Source of the DNA: JAIVGV01 sp032229975
GTDB taxonomy: Bacteria > Acidobacteriota > Blastocatellia > Pyrinomonadales > Pyrinomonadaceae
DNA length: 64,000 bases
NCBI GenBank assembly: GCA_032229975.1
Contig: JAVXVG010000008.1
Coordinates: 1-64,000, forward strand
Direction of reading: 5' to 3'
Both the position numbers and the translations under genes were made by a program. Shown in pieces: positions 54,796-63,469 of the stretch (position 1 is the first letter of the stretch; every line of letters starts with the position of its first letter). A model generated the notes under the pieces. That model worked only from the letters and a program-made list of their open reading frames with translations, ran no database searches and was not told the DNA's origin.

Positions 54796-56019
54796 ATGAC
54801 ACAGACAGGCACGGTGACCGCAAGCAAATTGAACTTGCGCTCGACCCCCGACACAAGCGGCAACGTCATCAAACAACTTCCACGGGGCACGCTCGTTGAG
54901 ATCGTCGAAGAGCAGGGCGACTGGCTCAAGGTGAGCGTCGGCGGGCAGCAGGGCTTCGTCAGCGAAGGATTCGTCAGCAGACAGGAGGACGCGCCCGAAG
55001 CCGATACGGACGACTCAGCTTCGGTCGGTGCATCTATGAACGATGCTCAGACGACGAGCGACGTTCAACCTTCGGTCGCTGATCAGCCCGCGTCGGCCGG
55101 TCAGTCGCTAACTGCTGGCCCCACGCCCGCCTCAGGCTCTTGCAAATTCGTCGGCAACAAAGCCGTCACGCCCGACGGCATGGTCTTCGCCACGCGATTC
55201 AAGCGCGGCATCTTCAGCTCCGGCAAGACGAGCATCGGCAAGTTCGTCGGCTCTCATCCCGATCTCTTCCCCGGCATCTCGCCTTCGCGCCTGCGCGTGA
55301 TGCAGGCCGTCTCCACCAACGAAGGGATGCTCGAAGCGATCAACACGTGGGACAGCGCGTTCCTCACCTTCGGCTGTTTTCAGTGGACGGTCGGCGTCGG
55401 CAATGGCGCGGGCGAGTTGCCCGCGATGCTCGATAGGCTCAAGCGCAAGGACGCTGCGGTCTTTCAAAAATACTTCGGACAGTTCGGGCTCGACACCGTC
55501 ATCACACCGGCCCCGCCGAACACTCTGCCCACAGGTTTCTTCTCGCTCAAAGGCACGACGCTTCGGACGCCGCAACAGAAGGAGCAACTGCGCACGCTCG
55601 ACTGGGCATATCGCTTCTGGCTCTCAGGGCAGGACGACACCGTGCGACAGGCTGAGATCGAGCATGCGATGTCGCGCGTCGATCTCTTCTATCGCTGCCC
55701 GCGCTGCCTCATCAACACGCGCTTCGTCGGCGACTACGTTAGCTCCGAGTATGGCATCGCGCTCCTGCTCGATCAGCACGTCAACCGGCCCGGCCACGTC
55801 CCCGGCACTCTGGCGCGCGCCGTCGCCACACTCGTTGCACAGCTCGGCGCGGACGCTCCGCAAGGCTGGCAGAGCGTGCAGGAACAGAAACTCCTCACTC
55901 TCTATCTCGCTAATCGCGCGCAGACCAGCATGACCGATTCAAACGCGCGCGCCGAGCGCATTCAGCAGGCGGTCGCCTCCGGCCTCGCCTCGAACCAGCG
56001 CGGCTCGTTCCAAGCCTAG
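54796..56019 (+). CDS. SH3b plus lysozyme-like protein
   Basis: 407 residues. The N-terminal bacterial SH3 domain (about 5-65: TASKLNLRSTPDTSGNVIKQL, GDWLKVSVGGQQGFV) is split here by a linker rich in Ser/Asp/Thr. The C-terminal 270 residues contain QAVSTNEGMLEAINTWD and FLTFGCFQWTVGVGNGAG, a glutamate followed by a Gln-Trp motif like those of lysozyme/phage-lysin domains. There is no Sec signal or membrane helix, so it would need lysis or a contractile or other non-Sec route to reach peptidoglycan. AAAGGAG lies 8 bases before the ATG. Catalysis is inferred from the motif only. Confidence 0.75.
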   Translation: MTQTGTVTASKLNLRSTPDTSGNVIKQLPRGTLVEIVEEQGDWLKVSVGGQQGFVSEGFVSRQEDAPEADTDDSASVGASMNDAQTTSDVQPSVADQPASAGQSLTAGPTPASGSCKFVGNKAVTPDGMVFATRFKRGIFSSGKTSIGKFVGSHPDLFPGISPSRLRVMQAVSTNEGMLEAINTWDSAFLTFGCFQWTVGVGNGAGELPAMLDRLKRKDAAVFQKYFGQFGLDTVITPAPPNTLPTGFFSLKGTTLRTPQQKEQLRTLDWAYRFWLSGQDDTVRQAEIEHAMSRVDLFYRCPRCLINTRFVGDYVSSEYGIALLLDQHVNRPGHVPGTLARAVATLVAQLGADAPQGWQSVQEQKLLTLYLANRAQTSMTDSNARAERIQQAVASGLASNQRGSFQA

Positions 56020-56067
56020 ACGCGACTCGCGCGCCGAGAGCGAGCAAAGACATTCACCGCCGCAGAG

Positions 56068-56139
56068 ACGCGTAGGACGCGGAGTTAACGCAGAGACTTG
56101 ATCATTCAACTCTCTGCGTTAACTCCGCGTCCTACGCGT
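56068..56139. repeat. heptamer hairpin between convergent genes
   Basis: A perfect 29-bp inverted repeat (56068-56096 with 56111-56139) with a 14-base loop, in units GCAGAGA, CGCGTAG, GACGCGG, AGTTAAC, GCAGAGA. Looser pairing extends out to about 56046 and 56157. It ends two convergent genes and should terminate both. Confidence 0.93.
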
Positions 56140-56173
56140 CTGCGGCAGTAAGTCTTCGCCTTCTGCTGCAAGC

Positions 56174-56647
56174 TCACGCTCGCAGGTATCCCATCGCGCG
56201 CAAACTCTCCGTGATCCGCTCGGTTGATTTCTCGCCCATGCCATCGACGAGTTCGAGGCCACCGCCAGCGACAAACTTAGAGAGGTCTTCAAGTGAAGAG
56301 ATTTTAAATTGCTGGTACAGAGTCGCGGCCGTCTTCAAGCCGACGCCGCTTACATCTAGTAGATCGAGCAAAGTCTCAGGCGTCTCCGCGATCAACTTCT
56401 CGTAAGCCTCGAACGTTCCGCTCTCAAGCAGCTCCACGATCTTCGAGCTGATCGCTTTGCCGACGCTCGGCAAAGTCTGCAAGCCTTTCAATCCTTCCTC
56501 GCGCGCGATCTGTTCGACCGGCGTGCCCCAAGTCTCGATCACTTCAGCCGCGTTGCGATACGAACGCACGCGGTAGCGATCCTCGCCGCGAATCTCCATC
56601 AGCGTCGCCAGCCGCTCAAACCTGCGCGCGATCTCTTCGTTCGTCAT
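56174..56647 (-). CDS. helix-hairpin-helix protein equal to the N-terminal part of PolX
   Basis: 157 residues. The sequence matches the beginning of PolX-type DNA polymerases: IARRFERLATLMEIRGEDRY, then three helix-hairpin-helix segments (LPSVGKAISSKI, VSGVGLKTAATLY, VDGMGEKSTERI). The palm, polymerase active site and PHP domain are missing; full PolX is about 570 residues. The protein ends naturally after the third HhH. It may be a stand-alone DNA-binding protein or the stub of a decayed polX. The start at 56647 has AGGTG upstream; the frame is open to 56911 over the divergent gene's start, which is not credible. Confidence 0.75.
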   Translation of the reverse strand: MTNEEIARRFERLATLMEIRGEDRYRVRSYRNAAEVIETWGTPVEQIAREEGLKGLQTLPSVGKAISSKIVELLESGTFEAYEKLIAETPETLLDLLDVSGVGLKTAATLYQQFKISSLEDLSKFVAGGGLELVDGMGEKSTERITESLRAMGYLRA

Positions 56648-56737
56648 CAACAACACCTGAGCCGAGGCATCTGGAAGGTCTTTATGATACTCTAAACCTC
56701 GCCATCTCCCAGAAAATTTAGCTTGCAGAGGTTCATT

Positions 56738-58858
56738 ATGAGATTGAGGAAATTCTTGTGCGCGTTCGTCGCCGCGCTCCTCCTTTCGTCGCCCTTCGCG
56801 TCGCTCGTGCGCGCGGACGAAGGGATGTGGACGTTCAACAACGTGCCGCGCGCGGAGATCGAGCGCAAGTATGGTTTCAAGATCACGGACGAGTGGCTGC
56901 ACAAAGTTCAACTCGCGTCCGTGCGCTTCAACAACGGCGGCTCAGGGTCGTTCGTCTCGCCCGAAGGGTTGGTCTTGACGAACTATCACATCGTCGAAGA
57001 TTTTGTCGGTGAGCTATCGACGCCGCAGAAGGACTACGCGAAGGAGGGCTACGTCGCGCGCACGCGCGCCGAAGAGATGCGTATTCCGGGGACTGAGTTG
57101 AACGTGCTCGTCTCCATCGAGGACGTGACGGATCGCGTCAACAGTGGCATCACCGCGCAGACGCCCGCAGCCGATGCGTTCGCCGCGCGTCGCACTTCGA
57201 TTGCCGCCATCGAGAGAGAGTCGACCGACAAGACATCTTTGCGTTCCGACGTGGTGACGCTCTTTCAAGGCGGTCGCTACAATCTCTATCGCTATAAAAA
57301 ATATACGGACGTGCGACTCGTCTTCTGTCCCGAATTTCAAGCCGCGTTTTTCGGCGGCGATCCGGACAACTTCGAGTTCCCGCGCTTCAACATCGACATG
57401 GCCCTCGTGCGCGTCTATGAAAACGATCAGCCCGTGCATCCTGAGAGCTATCTCAAGTGGTCAACTAGGGGGGCGAAGGAGAACGAACTCGTCTTCGTCA
57501 CGGGCCACCCCGGCACGACGCAGCGACTCAACACCGTCGCGCACCTCGAATCACTGCGCGACTTGAGTCTGCCGATGCAAATTCGCGTCTATGAGAGACG
57601 CGAATCGGTCTTGAAGAAGTACATGACGCAAGGGCCGGAGCAGACGCGACGCGCGCAGAACGAGTTGAACAGCGTGCAGAACTCTCTGAAAGTCTATCGC
57701 GGCCAGCTCAAGGGCCTGCAGGACGCGAAGATGATCGCGTCGAAGCAGGCATCGGAGACGAAACTCGTCAGCGCGATCAAGTCTGATGCGCGCAAGCAGG
57801 CCGCATACGGCGACGCATGGTCGGCAATTGCCGCAGATCGTCGCGCGCTTCCAACCTTCGAGCGCGACCGTCGCTTCCTCGAACTGGGCTACGCCTTCAA
57901 CACGATCTACTTCGGCGAAGCGCGCACCATCGTCCGTCTCGCCTACGAGAGCGAGAAGCCCGATGCTGATCGACTCGCCGAATACACCGAGGCGAAGCGA
58001 CGCTCGACGGAGAATACGCTTCTCGCAGATTCTACCGTCTATGACGATCTCGAACGCGCGAAGCTCGCGGCCTCGCTCGATCTCTTCCGCGAGACCTACG
58101 GCGCGGACAGCGAACTCGTGAAGCGCGTGCTCGCGGGCAAGTCGCCGGAGGCGCGCGCCGCCGAGTTGATCGACGGCACGAAGTTGAAGGACGTGAACTA
58201 TCGCAAGCAACTCGTCGCGGGTGGCCGCAAGGCAGTTGACGAGTCAGACGATCCGATGATCAAGCTCGCGCTCAGCATCGACAGGGAAGCCCGACGCGCG
58301 CGCACGCGCTACGACAACGAAGTGACGGGCGTCGAGCGCAACGCCTACGCGAAGATCGCGCGCGCGATCTTCGAGACCGAGGGCGACAAGGTTTACCCCG
58401 ATGCCACGTTCACGCTGCGTCTCTCATACGGCGCGGTCAAAGGTTATAAAGAGGACGACGGCCATCAGGTCGCGCCCTTCACGACGCTCGGTGGTCTCTA
58501 CGACCGCGTCGCACAGTTCAACACGAAGTTTCCTTACAACCTGCCGCCGCGCTGGACGGAGCGAAAGTCTGCGGTCGATCTCAAAACGCCCTTCAACTTC
58601 GTCTCGACGAACGACATCACCGGCGGCAACAGTGGTTCGCCCGTCATCAACAAGGACGCGGAACTCGTCGGCCTCATCTTCGACGGCAACCGCCAATCAA
58701 TCGTCGGCAGCTTCTACTACGACGAGTCGATCAATCGCGCGATCTCCGTTGACGTGCGCGCGATGCTCGAAGTCCTGCGCCACGTCTTCAACGCCGACAA
58801 CGTCGCGGCAGAGTTGACCGGACAAGCGAAGTCGCAGACCGCAACACGCGGACATTGA
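56738..58858 (+). CDS. S46-family dipeptidyl-peptidase (DPP7-like)
   Basis: 706 residues with a signal peptide (LCAFVAALLLSSPFASLVRA). The chymotrypsin-like triad is visible as TNYHIVEDF (His), the acidic partner near residues 220-230 and FVSTNDITGGNSGSPV (Ser). The stretch LIFDGN has Gly where DPP11 has Arg, which suggests DPP7-like hydrophobic rather than acidic P1 preference; this is inference. The usual TNHHC is changed to TNYHI. It removes dipeptides from periplasmic peptides. AGAGG 8 bases upstream supports the ATG at 56738. Confidence 0.9.
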   Translation: MRLRKFLCAFVAALLLSSPFASLVRADEGMWTFNNVPRAEIERKYGFKITDEWLHKVQLASVRFNNGGSGSFVSPEGLVLTNYHIVEDFVGELSTPQKDYAKEGYVARTRAEEMRIPGTELNVLVSIEDVTDRVNSGITAQTPAADAFAARRTSIAAIERESTDKTSLRSDVVTLFQGGRYNLYRYKKYTDVRLVFCPEFQAAFFGGDPDNFEFPRFNIDMALVRVYENDQPVHPESYLKWSTRGAKENELVFVTGHPGTTQRLNTVAHLESLRDLSLPMQIRVYERRESVLKKYMTQGPEQTRRAQNELNSVQNSLKVYRGQLKGLQDAKMIASKQASETKLVSAIKSDARKQAAYGDAWSAIAADRRALPTFERDRRFLELGYAFNTIYFGEARTIVRLAYESEKPDADRLAEYTEAKRRSTENTLLADSTVYDDLERAKLAASLDLFRETYGADSELVKRVLAGKSPEARAAELIDGTKLKDVNYRKQLVAGGRKAVDESDDPMIKLALSIDREARRARTRYDNEVTGVERNAYAKIARAIFETEGDKVYPDATFTLRLSYGAVKGYKEDDGHQVAPFTTLGGLYDRVAQFNTKFPYNLPPRWTERKSAVDLKTPFNFVSTNDITGGNSGSPVINKDAELVGLIFDGNRQSIVGSFYYDESINRAISVDVRAMLEVLRHVFNADNVAAELTGQAKSQTATRGH

Positions 58859-58860
58859 TC

Positions 58861-58998
58861 TTGTAGGGGCAGGGCCTGTCCCTGCCCGCAGCGACCGTGA
58901 GGTCGCTAACGAAGAAGCGCGATCATTCCATCTCGAATGATCGCGCTTCTTGATTCGCGCTGACGCGCGGCGGGCAGGGACGAGCCCTGCCCCTACAA
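58861..58998. repeat. composite four-hairpin repeat between convergent genes
   Basis: Two 29-base arms (58861-58889 and 58970-58998) are inverted copies with 27 of 29 matches, each containing its own 8-bp hairpin GGGCAGGG/CCCTGCCC. Between the arms are a 6-bp hairpin (58891-58906) and a perfect 15-bp hairpin (58913-58927 with 58936-58950, AGAAGCGCGATCATT). It begins 2 bases after the S46 peptidase stop and ends right at the DUF4139 stop. It differs from the heptamer islands and looks like a REP/BIME-type element. Confidence 0.9.
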
Positions 58999-61329
58999 TT
59001 ATTCCGTCAAATTGCGTTCGACGATCATCGCGCGGATCGCCGCGTCGAGTTGTGATTGCAACTTGTTGCGCTCTGCGGCGACGGCCTGCTTCTCTTTGGT
59101 GAGTTGTTCGATGCGCGTCTCTTGGCTGTCGGCCTTGGCGATGTAGCGCGTGATGAGTTGGCGCGCCTCTGCGGTTTTGGTGAGAGCCTCGATGTTCTCG
59201 CGCAGTCGTTTCTGATCGTCGCCGATCTCTTCGATCTCCTTGTCGATAGCGGCGGAGCGCGTGTCGAGTGCGGCGATCTGCGTCTTGATGTCGATGAGGC
59301 TCTGTAGGGCGGCCCGCGTCGGCTCGTCGATGTAGCGACGCGCGACGAAGAGATCAAGTTGCGGGCGCGTGAAGTCGGAGAGCGCGTAGGCGTCCATCAG
59401 CGCGCGACGCTCGACGACGGGAAGCTCAACCTTGTCGTGCGGCTTCAACTCGACGCGAAAGCGATAGTAGCGCGCGCTCTTGCCGTCGGGCTTCGGCGTC
59501 TCTTTCGCATCGAGTTCCCATCCTTGTCGAACGGGATGCTCGACGTAAACCGTGCGCGGCTTGTCTGTCTGGTTCGTCAAGGTGTAGAGCTTCCTCTCCT
59601 CCTGATAGTAGTGAACTTGAAAGACGCCGCCGCGAATGCGGACGGTGAAGGCGTTGGCTTGCGTCTCGACGTTGCGGACATTGGCGAGCGTGCCGAGATC
59701 GAGCGCGAAGGAGACGAGTCGCTGCTCATCCGGTTTCAGACGTTCCATCAGAGCTTCGCCCGCGTAGGCGTTGCCGTCGATGACCGTAAGCGAGCCGTCT
59801 TCAAGTGTGAGACCTGATGTGTTCTTCAAGAGCAGCCCGCTCAAGGGCCGGTCGCGCCGCGCCCCCTCGTTGTAGATCGAGACGCGCGTGCCCTCCATGC
59901 GCGTCTGCACGATGGGGATCAGTGCGGAGCGGTCGCGCAGAACCGTGACGGGATGCGCGATGTGATACTCGAAGAGATCGCCGACCTCCGCGCCTTCGGC
60001 GGCGGTGGCGACCGAGTCGTCTTTCATGATCGCATCGCTCAGCGTTGTCGTCGCCGTCTCTGCGGTGATGCCGGGCAAGAGCAGCGCGAGATTGTTGAGG
60101 CTGTTCGCGGGTAGCTCAAGTATCTGTCTCTGATCGATGCGCCCATTTATCGGGGCAGGCTTTGCCTTGTTGCTTTCGAGCCTGTCCATCGCGAAATTAT
60201 TTGATCCCGCACGATTGCCATTGACCGTCACAGTCTCTGAGACGCTGCCTCCGCCGTGATAGACGCTGCCGCCCGTGTTCATGCTTTCATCTTCCGAAGA
60301 ATCGTGCACCTGCGGTTCGAGACGCAGATCGGCTGGACGTGGGATGATTGGCCGATAACGATAGAAGGGTTGCTGGATCGGTTGGATGAAAGAGATCGGC
60401 GTGCCGGAGATAAGCGACAACTCGACGTTCGTCCAATCTTCATCACTCACGTTATCGACAATCGCCCAGCCTTGAAAGAAGGGCTTGCCCGTCGCATCGA
60501 GCACGACGCGATAGGTCGTCTTCCAGATCGGCGCGGCGATGGTGTAACTGATGAGCATCTCGCGCGAGCCAGCTCCGTCGGAAGTAACGACGATGGTCTT
60601 CGCGTCGCGCCTGCGCGCGGAAGCGGTCGCGTTGGCAAACTCCGAGATGTCGCGGCGCGTGCCTTCGTCGGCGAGTTTGATAGAGCGCACGTCCGAGAGA
60701 TCAAAGCTCATCAACTCGCCCGACGAGTCGGCGATGACGAGCGCGTGCGTTTGGACGGGCGGCTTCGTCAGCTCTGTCTGCGAGTTGCGCTGTTCGACCG
60801 TGAGGATCGATCCCATCGCCGTGCGGTTCTGCTTCGTCGTCACGACGACGCGTGCGCCCTGCAACTGCGTGAGGATCGAGGCGAGCCCGCCGCCTTGCGT
60901 CTCCGCGCCGACCGAGAAGGGAATGTCGGCCATGCGCGCGCTGGGCGGTGCGCTTGAGTTGTAACTGACCGCGCCGATCCGGCCCTCGCCGAGATCGAGG
61001 ACGATCATCGACTTCAACACGTCGTCAACCTGCGACTGCTTGAACGAGAGCGCGACCTCGGCATGGCCCGTTACCGTTCCGCGTCGTTCGATGTAGGCGA
61101 CGCCGTTGCTGTAGAGGATGACGCGGCGAATGGGCAGCGTCTGCATGGGAGTTCGCGAGGCGGCATCGGCGTGCGCGGGTGTTGTGTCGTCGTGCGGCGT
61201 CATCGTCGATGTGGCGCGCGTTCGTGCGGAGTGCGTTGCGGCGCGTCGCGCGGTCTGTGCGCGCAGGATGGGCGCATTGAGGTTGAGTGAGAGAACAAGT
61301 GCGACGGCAAGCAGAGTTTTACGTTTCAT
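58999..61329 (-). CDS. DUF4139 protein with a TonB-receptor-plug-like insert
   Basis: 776 residues with a signal peptide and AAGGAG before the ATG. The N-terminal domain (about 65-220: RRVILYSNGVAYIERRGTV, QSQVDDVLKSMIVLDLG) and C-terminal domain (from about 440: DLFEYHIAHPVTVLRDRS, ALIPIVQ) belong to the DUF4139 family of beta-sandwich proteins; a coiled coil ends the chain (about 690-770). Residues about 364-423 read ETVTVNGNRAG, then IDQRQILELPANSLNNLAL and LPGITAE, which is very like a TonB-dependent receptor plug of acidobacterial type. No barrel follows. Location: periplasm or outer membrane face. Confidence 0.85.
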   Translation of the reverse strand: MKRKTLLAVALVLSLNLNAPILRAQTARRAATHSARTRATSTMTPHDDTTPAHADAASRTPMQTLPIRRVILYSNGVAYIERRGTVTGHAEVALSFKQSQVDDVLKSMIVLDLGEGRIGAVSYNSSAPPSARMADIPFSVGAETQGGGLASILTQLQGARVVVTTKQNRTAMGSILTVEQRNSQTELTKPPVQTHALVIADSSGELMSFDLSDVRSIKLADEGTRRDISEFANATASARRRDAKTIVVTSDGAGSREMLISYTIAAPIWKTTYRVVLDATGKPFFQGWAIVDNVSDEDWTNVELSLISGTPISFIQPIQQPFYRYRPIIPRPADLRLEPQVHDSSEDESMNTGGSVYHGGGSVSETVTVNGNRAGSNNFAMDRLESNKAKPAPINGRIDQRQILELPANSLNNLALLLPGITAETATTTLSDAIMKDDSVATAAEGAEVGDLFEYHIAHPVTVLRDRSALIPIVQTRMEGTRVSIYNEGARRDRPLSGLLLKNTSGLTLEDGSLTVIDGNAYAGEALMERLKPDEQRLVSFALDLGTLANVRNVETQANAFTVRIRGGVFQVHYYQEERKLYTLTNQTDKPRTVYVEHPVRQGWELDAKETPKPDGKSARYYRFRVELKPHDKVELPVVERRALMDAYALSDFTRPQLDLFVARRYIDEPTRAALQSLIDIKTQIAALDTRSAAIDKEIEEIGDDQKRLRENIEALTKTAEARQLITRYIAKADSQETRIEQLTKEKQAVAAERNKLQSQLDAAIRAMIVERNLTE

Positions 61330-61708
61330 CTTTGGGACTCCTTCGGTCGAACAGACGAATCTCTTCGCCCGCGAAATTGTCGGGACGGAGAATCTTCTAA
61401 AGACAGGGATGAACCCTGCGTGAAGGGCGGGAAGACGCTTCTTGCCCGTCGGGTAGAACGCGCGTGCTGTCTAGTTGATGCGTGCCCGACGAGAAATGGT
61501 TGACCGGGGCGGCACGTTGATGATCGATTTAATGATCAAGACGAATGTTTGAATGATCGACACAGCCACGCCTGAGAGTCGCATTCGAGCGCAGTTGTGT
61601 TAGTTTAAGAGCAATCCCCCAAGCCGTCTGATTTACTTTGCGTCTTTGCGCTTCGCGTGATGATTCCTCACGCAAAGACGAGGGAGACGCAAAGAAAGAG
61701 ATCAAGGA
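61330..61708. other. divergent intergenic region
   Basis: About 379 bases between the DUF4139 gene (-) and the M15-like lipoprotein gene (+). It contains three copies of an ATGATC-type box (TGATGATCGA at 61518-61527, TAATGATCAA at 61530-61539, GAATGATCGA at 61551-61560), which may be operator sites, and a heptamer island (61635-61698). No gene is seen. Confidence 0.5.
61635..61698. repeat. heptamer island upstream of the M15-like gene
   Basis: The left arm reads TTGCGTC, TTTGCGC, TTCGCGT, GA. The right arm reverse-complements to CTTTGCGTC, TCCCTCG, TCTTTGC, GTGA. The outer (CTTTGCGTCT) and inner (GCGTGA) parts pair; the middle does not. Confidence 0.72.
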
Positions 61709-63004
61709 ATGAGACGCGACTCGTTTATCTTTGCGTGCGTAGTTGTGATGGCCGCGTCACTCGCTGTCGGGTGTCATCGGCTCGTGACGCGCGAGACGGA
61801 AGTGCCTGCGCCCGCCAGCTTGCCGACGCCGCAGGTCGATCCGTGGAAGCAGGCTGCGTTGAAAGTTGAAGAGGACAGGGGCGAGCCTGTGGGCCGGCAG
61901 GCGAAGACGGATGTGCCGGAGGAGTTGAAGCAGTACAAGGATCGTCGTCGCTTCCTCTCGATTCAGGTCGCGGAGTGGCGCGAAGAGAAGTTCGACACGC
62001 CGCACGACTTCGCCGCGCTCGTCGAGATGATCAAGCGGGGCGAGTTCGTGGAGGTCCCCGCGCTCGGCGACGACTACATTCTCTACGGCGTTGGCTTAAC
62101 AGCGTCCGAAGAGCCACTGACGCACTACGACAAGACGACGGGCAAAAGCGTCACGCTCTACGCGACGGACGAAGATTTCGAGCAGGACGACGCACAACTC
62201 AAAGACTCGCTCGCCGGGCGCAAAGAGGAGACGGACGCGCTCGTGAAGGAACTCGCACAGACGCCGAAAAAGGATCGCGAGCATCGCAAGGCTCTCGCGG
62301 AAGAGATCGCGGAGAAGCAGCGCGACACGGAGACGATCAAAGCACGCCTCAACTTGCTCGACTCTTTCTATCGCAACGCGGATCGTCGCAAGCTGCTCGC
62401 TGATGAGTACGCGGAGCTATCAAATTTCGCACGCGACTTCGGCGGCAAAGCCTACGATCTGCAAGACCCCGCGTCGCGGCGCGAGTTCAAGGCGCGGCTG
62501 CTCGCTTACGCGCGACCGGCCGCGCTCGCAATGTTGAAAGAGATCGCGCACGCGTATCGAGAGAAGTTTGGTCGTCATCTGCCGGTCACGTCGCTCGTGA
62601 GAACGGACGAGTATCAACGACAGTTGAACTCGGTCAACCCGAACGCGACTCTCATTGAGACCGCGCCGCACACGACCGGCCTCGCGTTCGACATCTACTA
62701 TCACTTCATGTCGCGAGCCGAGCAGGAGTTCGTTATGAATGATGTGGCCCGGCTCGAAGACGCCGGTCGCGTCGAGGCTCTGCGGGAGCTTCGCGATCAT
62801 TATCACGTCTTCGCCTTCGCCGATGGCCGCCCGCCGGACGAAAAACTTGTGGAGCAACAGATCAGGCAAGGCGAGGGGCGCAACGGCAAGCCGGACGCGG
62901 ACACGAGTGGCGGGAAGAAAACGAAGCAGGATGTGAAAGCGGCGCGTGCCGCGAAGACGACACGCGCCGCGAAGAGAGGCCGACCGTTGCGCGCCGCACG
63001 CTGA
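61709..63004 (+). CDS. lipoprotein with an M15-like (D,D-carboxypeptidase-type) domain
   Basis: 431 residues. Lipobox SLAVGC at about residue 22, followed by a Pro-rich linker. The middle is a charged helical region (about 130-230). The C-terminal domain (about 280-380) has PVTSLVRTDEYQRQL, HTTGLAFDIYYH and HYHVFAFADG, the S-x2-RT, H-x6-D and H spacing of DUF5715/M15-type zinc peptidases that cut peptidoglycan D-Ala-D-Ala or related bonds. It ends in a very basic tail (ARAAKTTRAAKRGRPLRAAR), unusual for the family and perhaps cell-wall- or DNA-binding. A ribosome site AAGGA lies directly before the ATG. Confidence 0.82.
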   Translation: MRRDSFIFACVVVMAASLAVGCHRLVTRETEVPAPASLPTPQVDPWKQAALKVEEDRGEPVGRQAKTDVPEELKQYKDRRRFLSIQVAEWREEKFDTPHDFAALVEMIKRGEFVEVPALGDDYILYGVGLTASEEPLTHYDKTTGKSVTLYATDEDFEQDDAQLKDSLAGRKEETDALVKELAQTPKKDREHRKALAEEIAEKQRDTETIKARLNLLDSFYRNADRRKLLADEYAELSNFARDFGGKAYDLQDPASRREFKARLLAYARPAALAMLKEIAHAYREKFGRHLPVTSLVRTDEYQRQLNSVNPNATLIETAPHTTGLAFDIYYHFMSRAEQEFVMNDVARLEDAGRVEALRELRDHYHVFAFADGRPPDEKLVEQQIRQGEGRNGKPDADTSGGKKTKQDVKAARAAKTTRAAKRGRPLRAAR

Positions 63005-63078
63005 ACGCGTCGCGCGCGACGGAGACAAGTTGCGGCGGACTTTCGCGCTAAAGCCGAAGCGTCCGCCGCGTGGGGCCA

Positions 63079-63264
63079 CTACCAGTGATCCTCGTAGGCG
63101 TGCCCGCAGCCCCTGTTGCCGCAAGTGCCGCCGCTACCTTCAAACCCCGTACAGTTGCAGCCGGACTTGGCGCACGCGCCGAAGCCGTTGCAGACCGCGT
63201 GCTGTTCCGGCGCGGGGGAGTTTGCGGGGGCCGTCTCCCGCCGCTCGTTTTCCAATATCGACAT
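63079..63264 (-). CDS. Cys/His-rich miniprotein
   Basis: 61 residues from the ATG at 63264 (GAGGAG 8 bases upstream). The C-terminal half has six Cys and a CGHAYEDHW ending: VCNGFGACAKSGCNC, then FEGSGGTCGNRGCGHAY. The CxC...C...CGHxYxDHW spacing suggests a small zinc- or metal-binding knuckle. No signal peptide. The frame is open 34 codons upstream but without support. Confidence 0.75.
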   Translation of the reverse strand: MSILENERRETAPANSPAPEQHAVCNGFGACAKSGCNCTGFEGSGGTCGNRGCGHAYEDHW

Positions 63265-63469
63265 ACTGTCATCTCCTCGGTGTGAGTGGTTTGACGTTTG
63301 CGCTTCCCGGCGACGATCTTCTCCGATCTCGTCGTCGGGCGTGCGCCGAAGTCGCGTGAGCCGCAATGATCGGCGTGCGCGAGGAATCGTTGCTACAGGC
63401 GCGAGGAAAAATATAGAAGGGCGTGGCGACTGTCAACAACTACACGACTGCGGTCGGTGTTGCGTGCGA

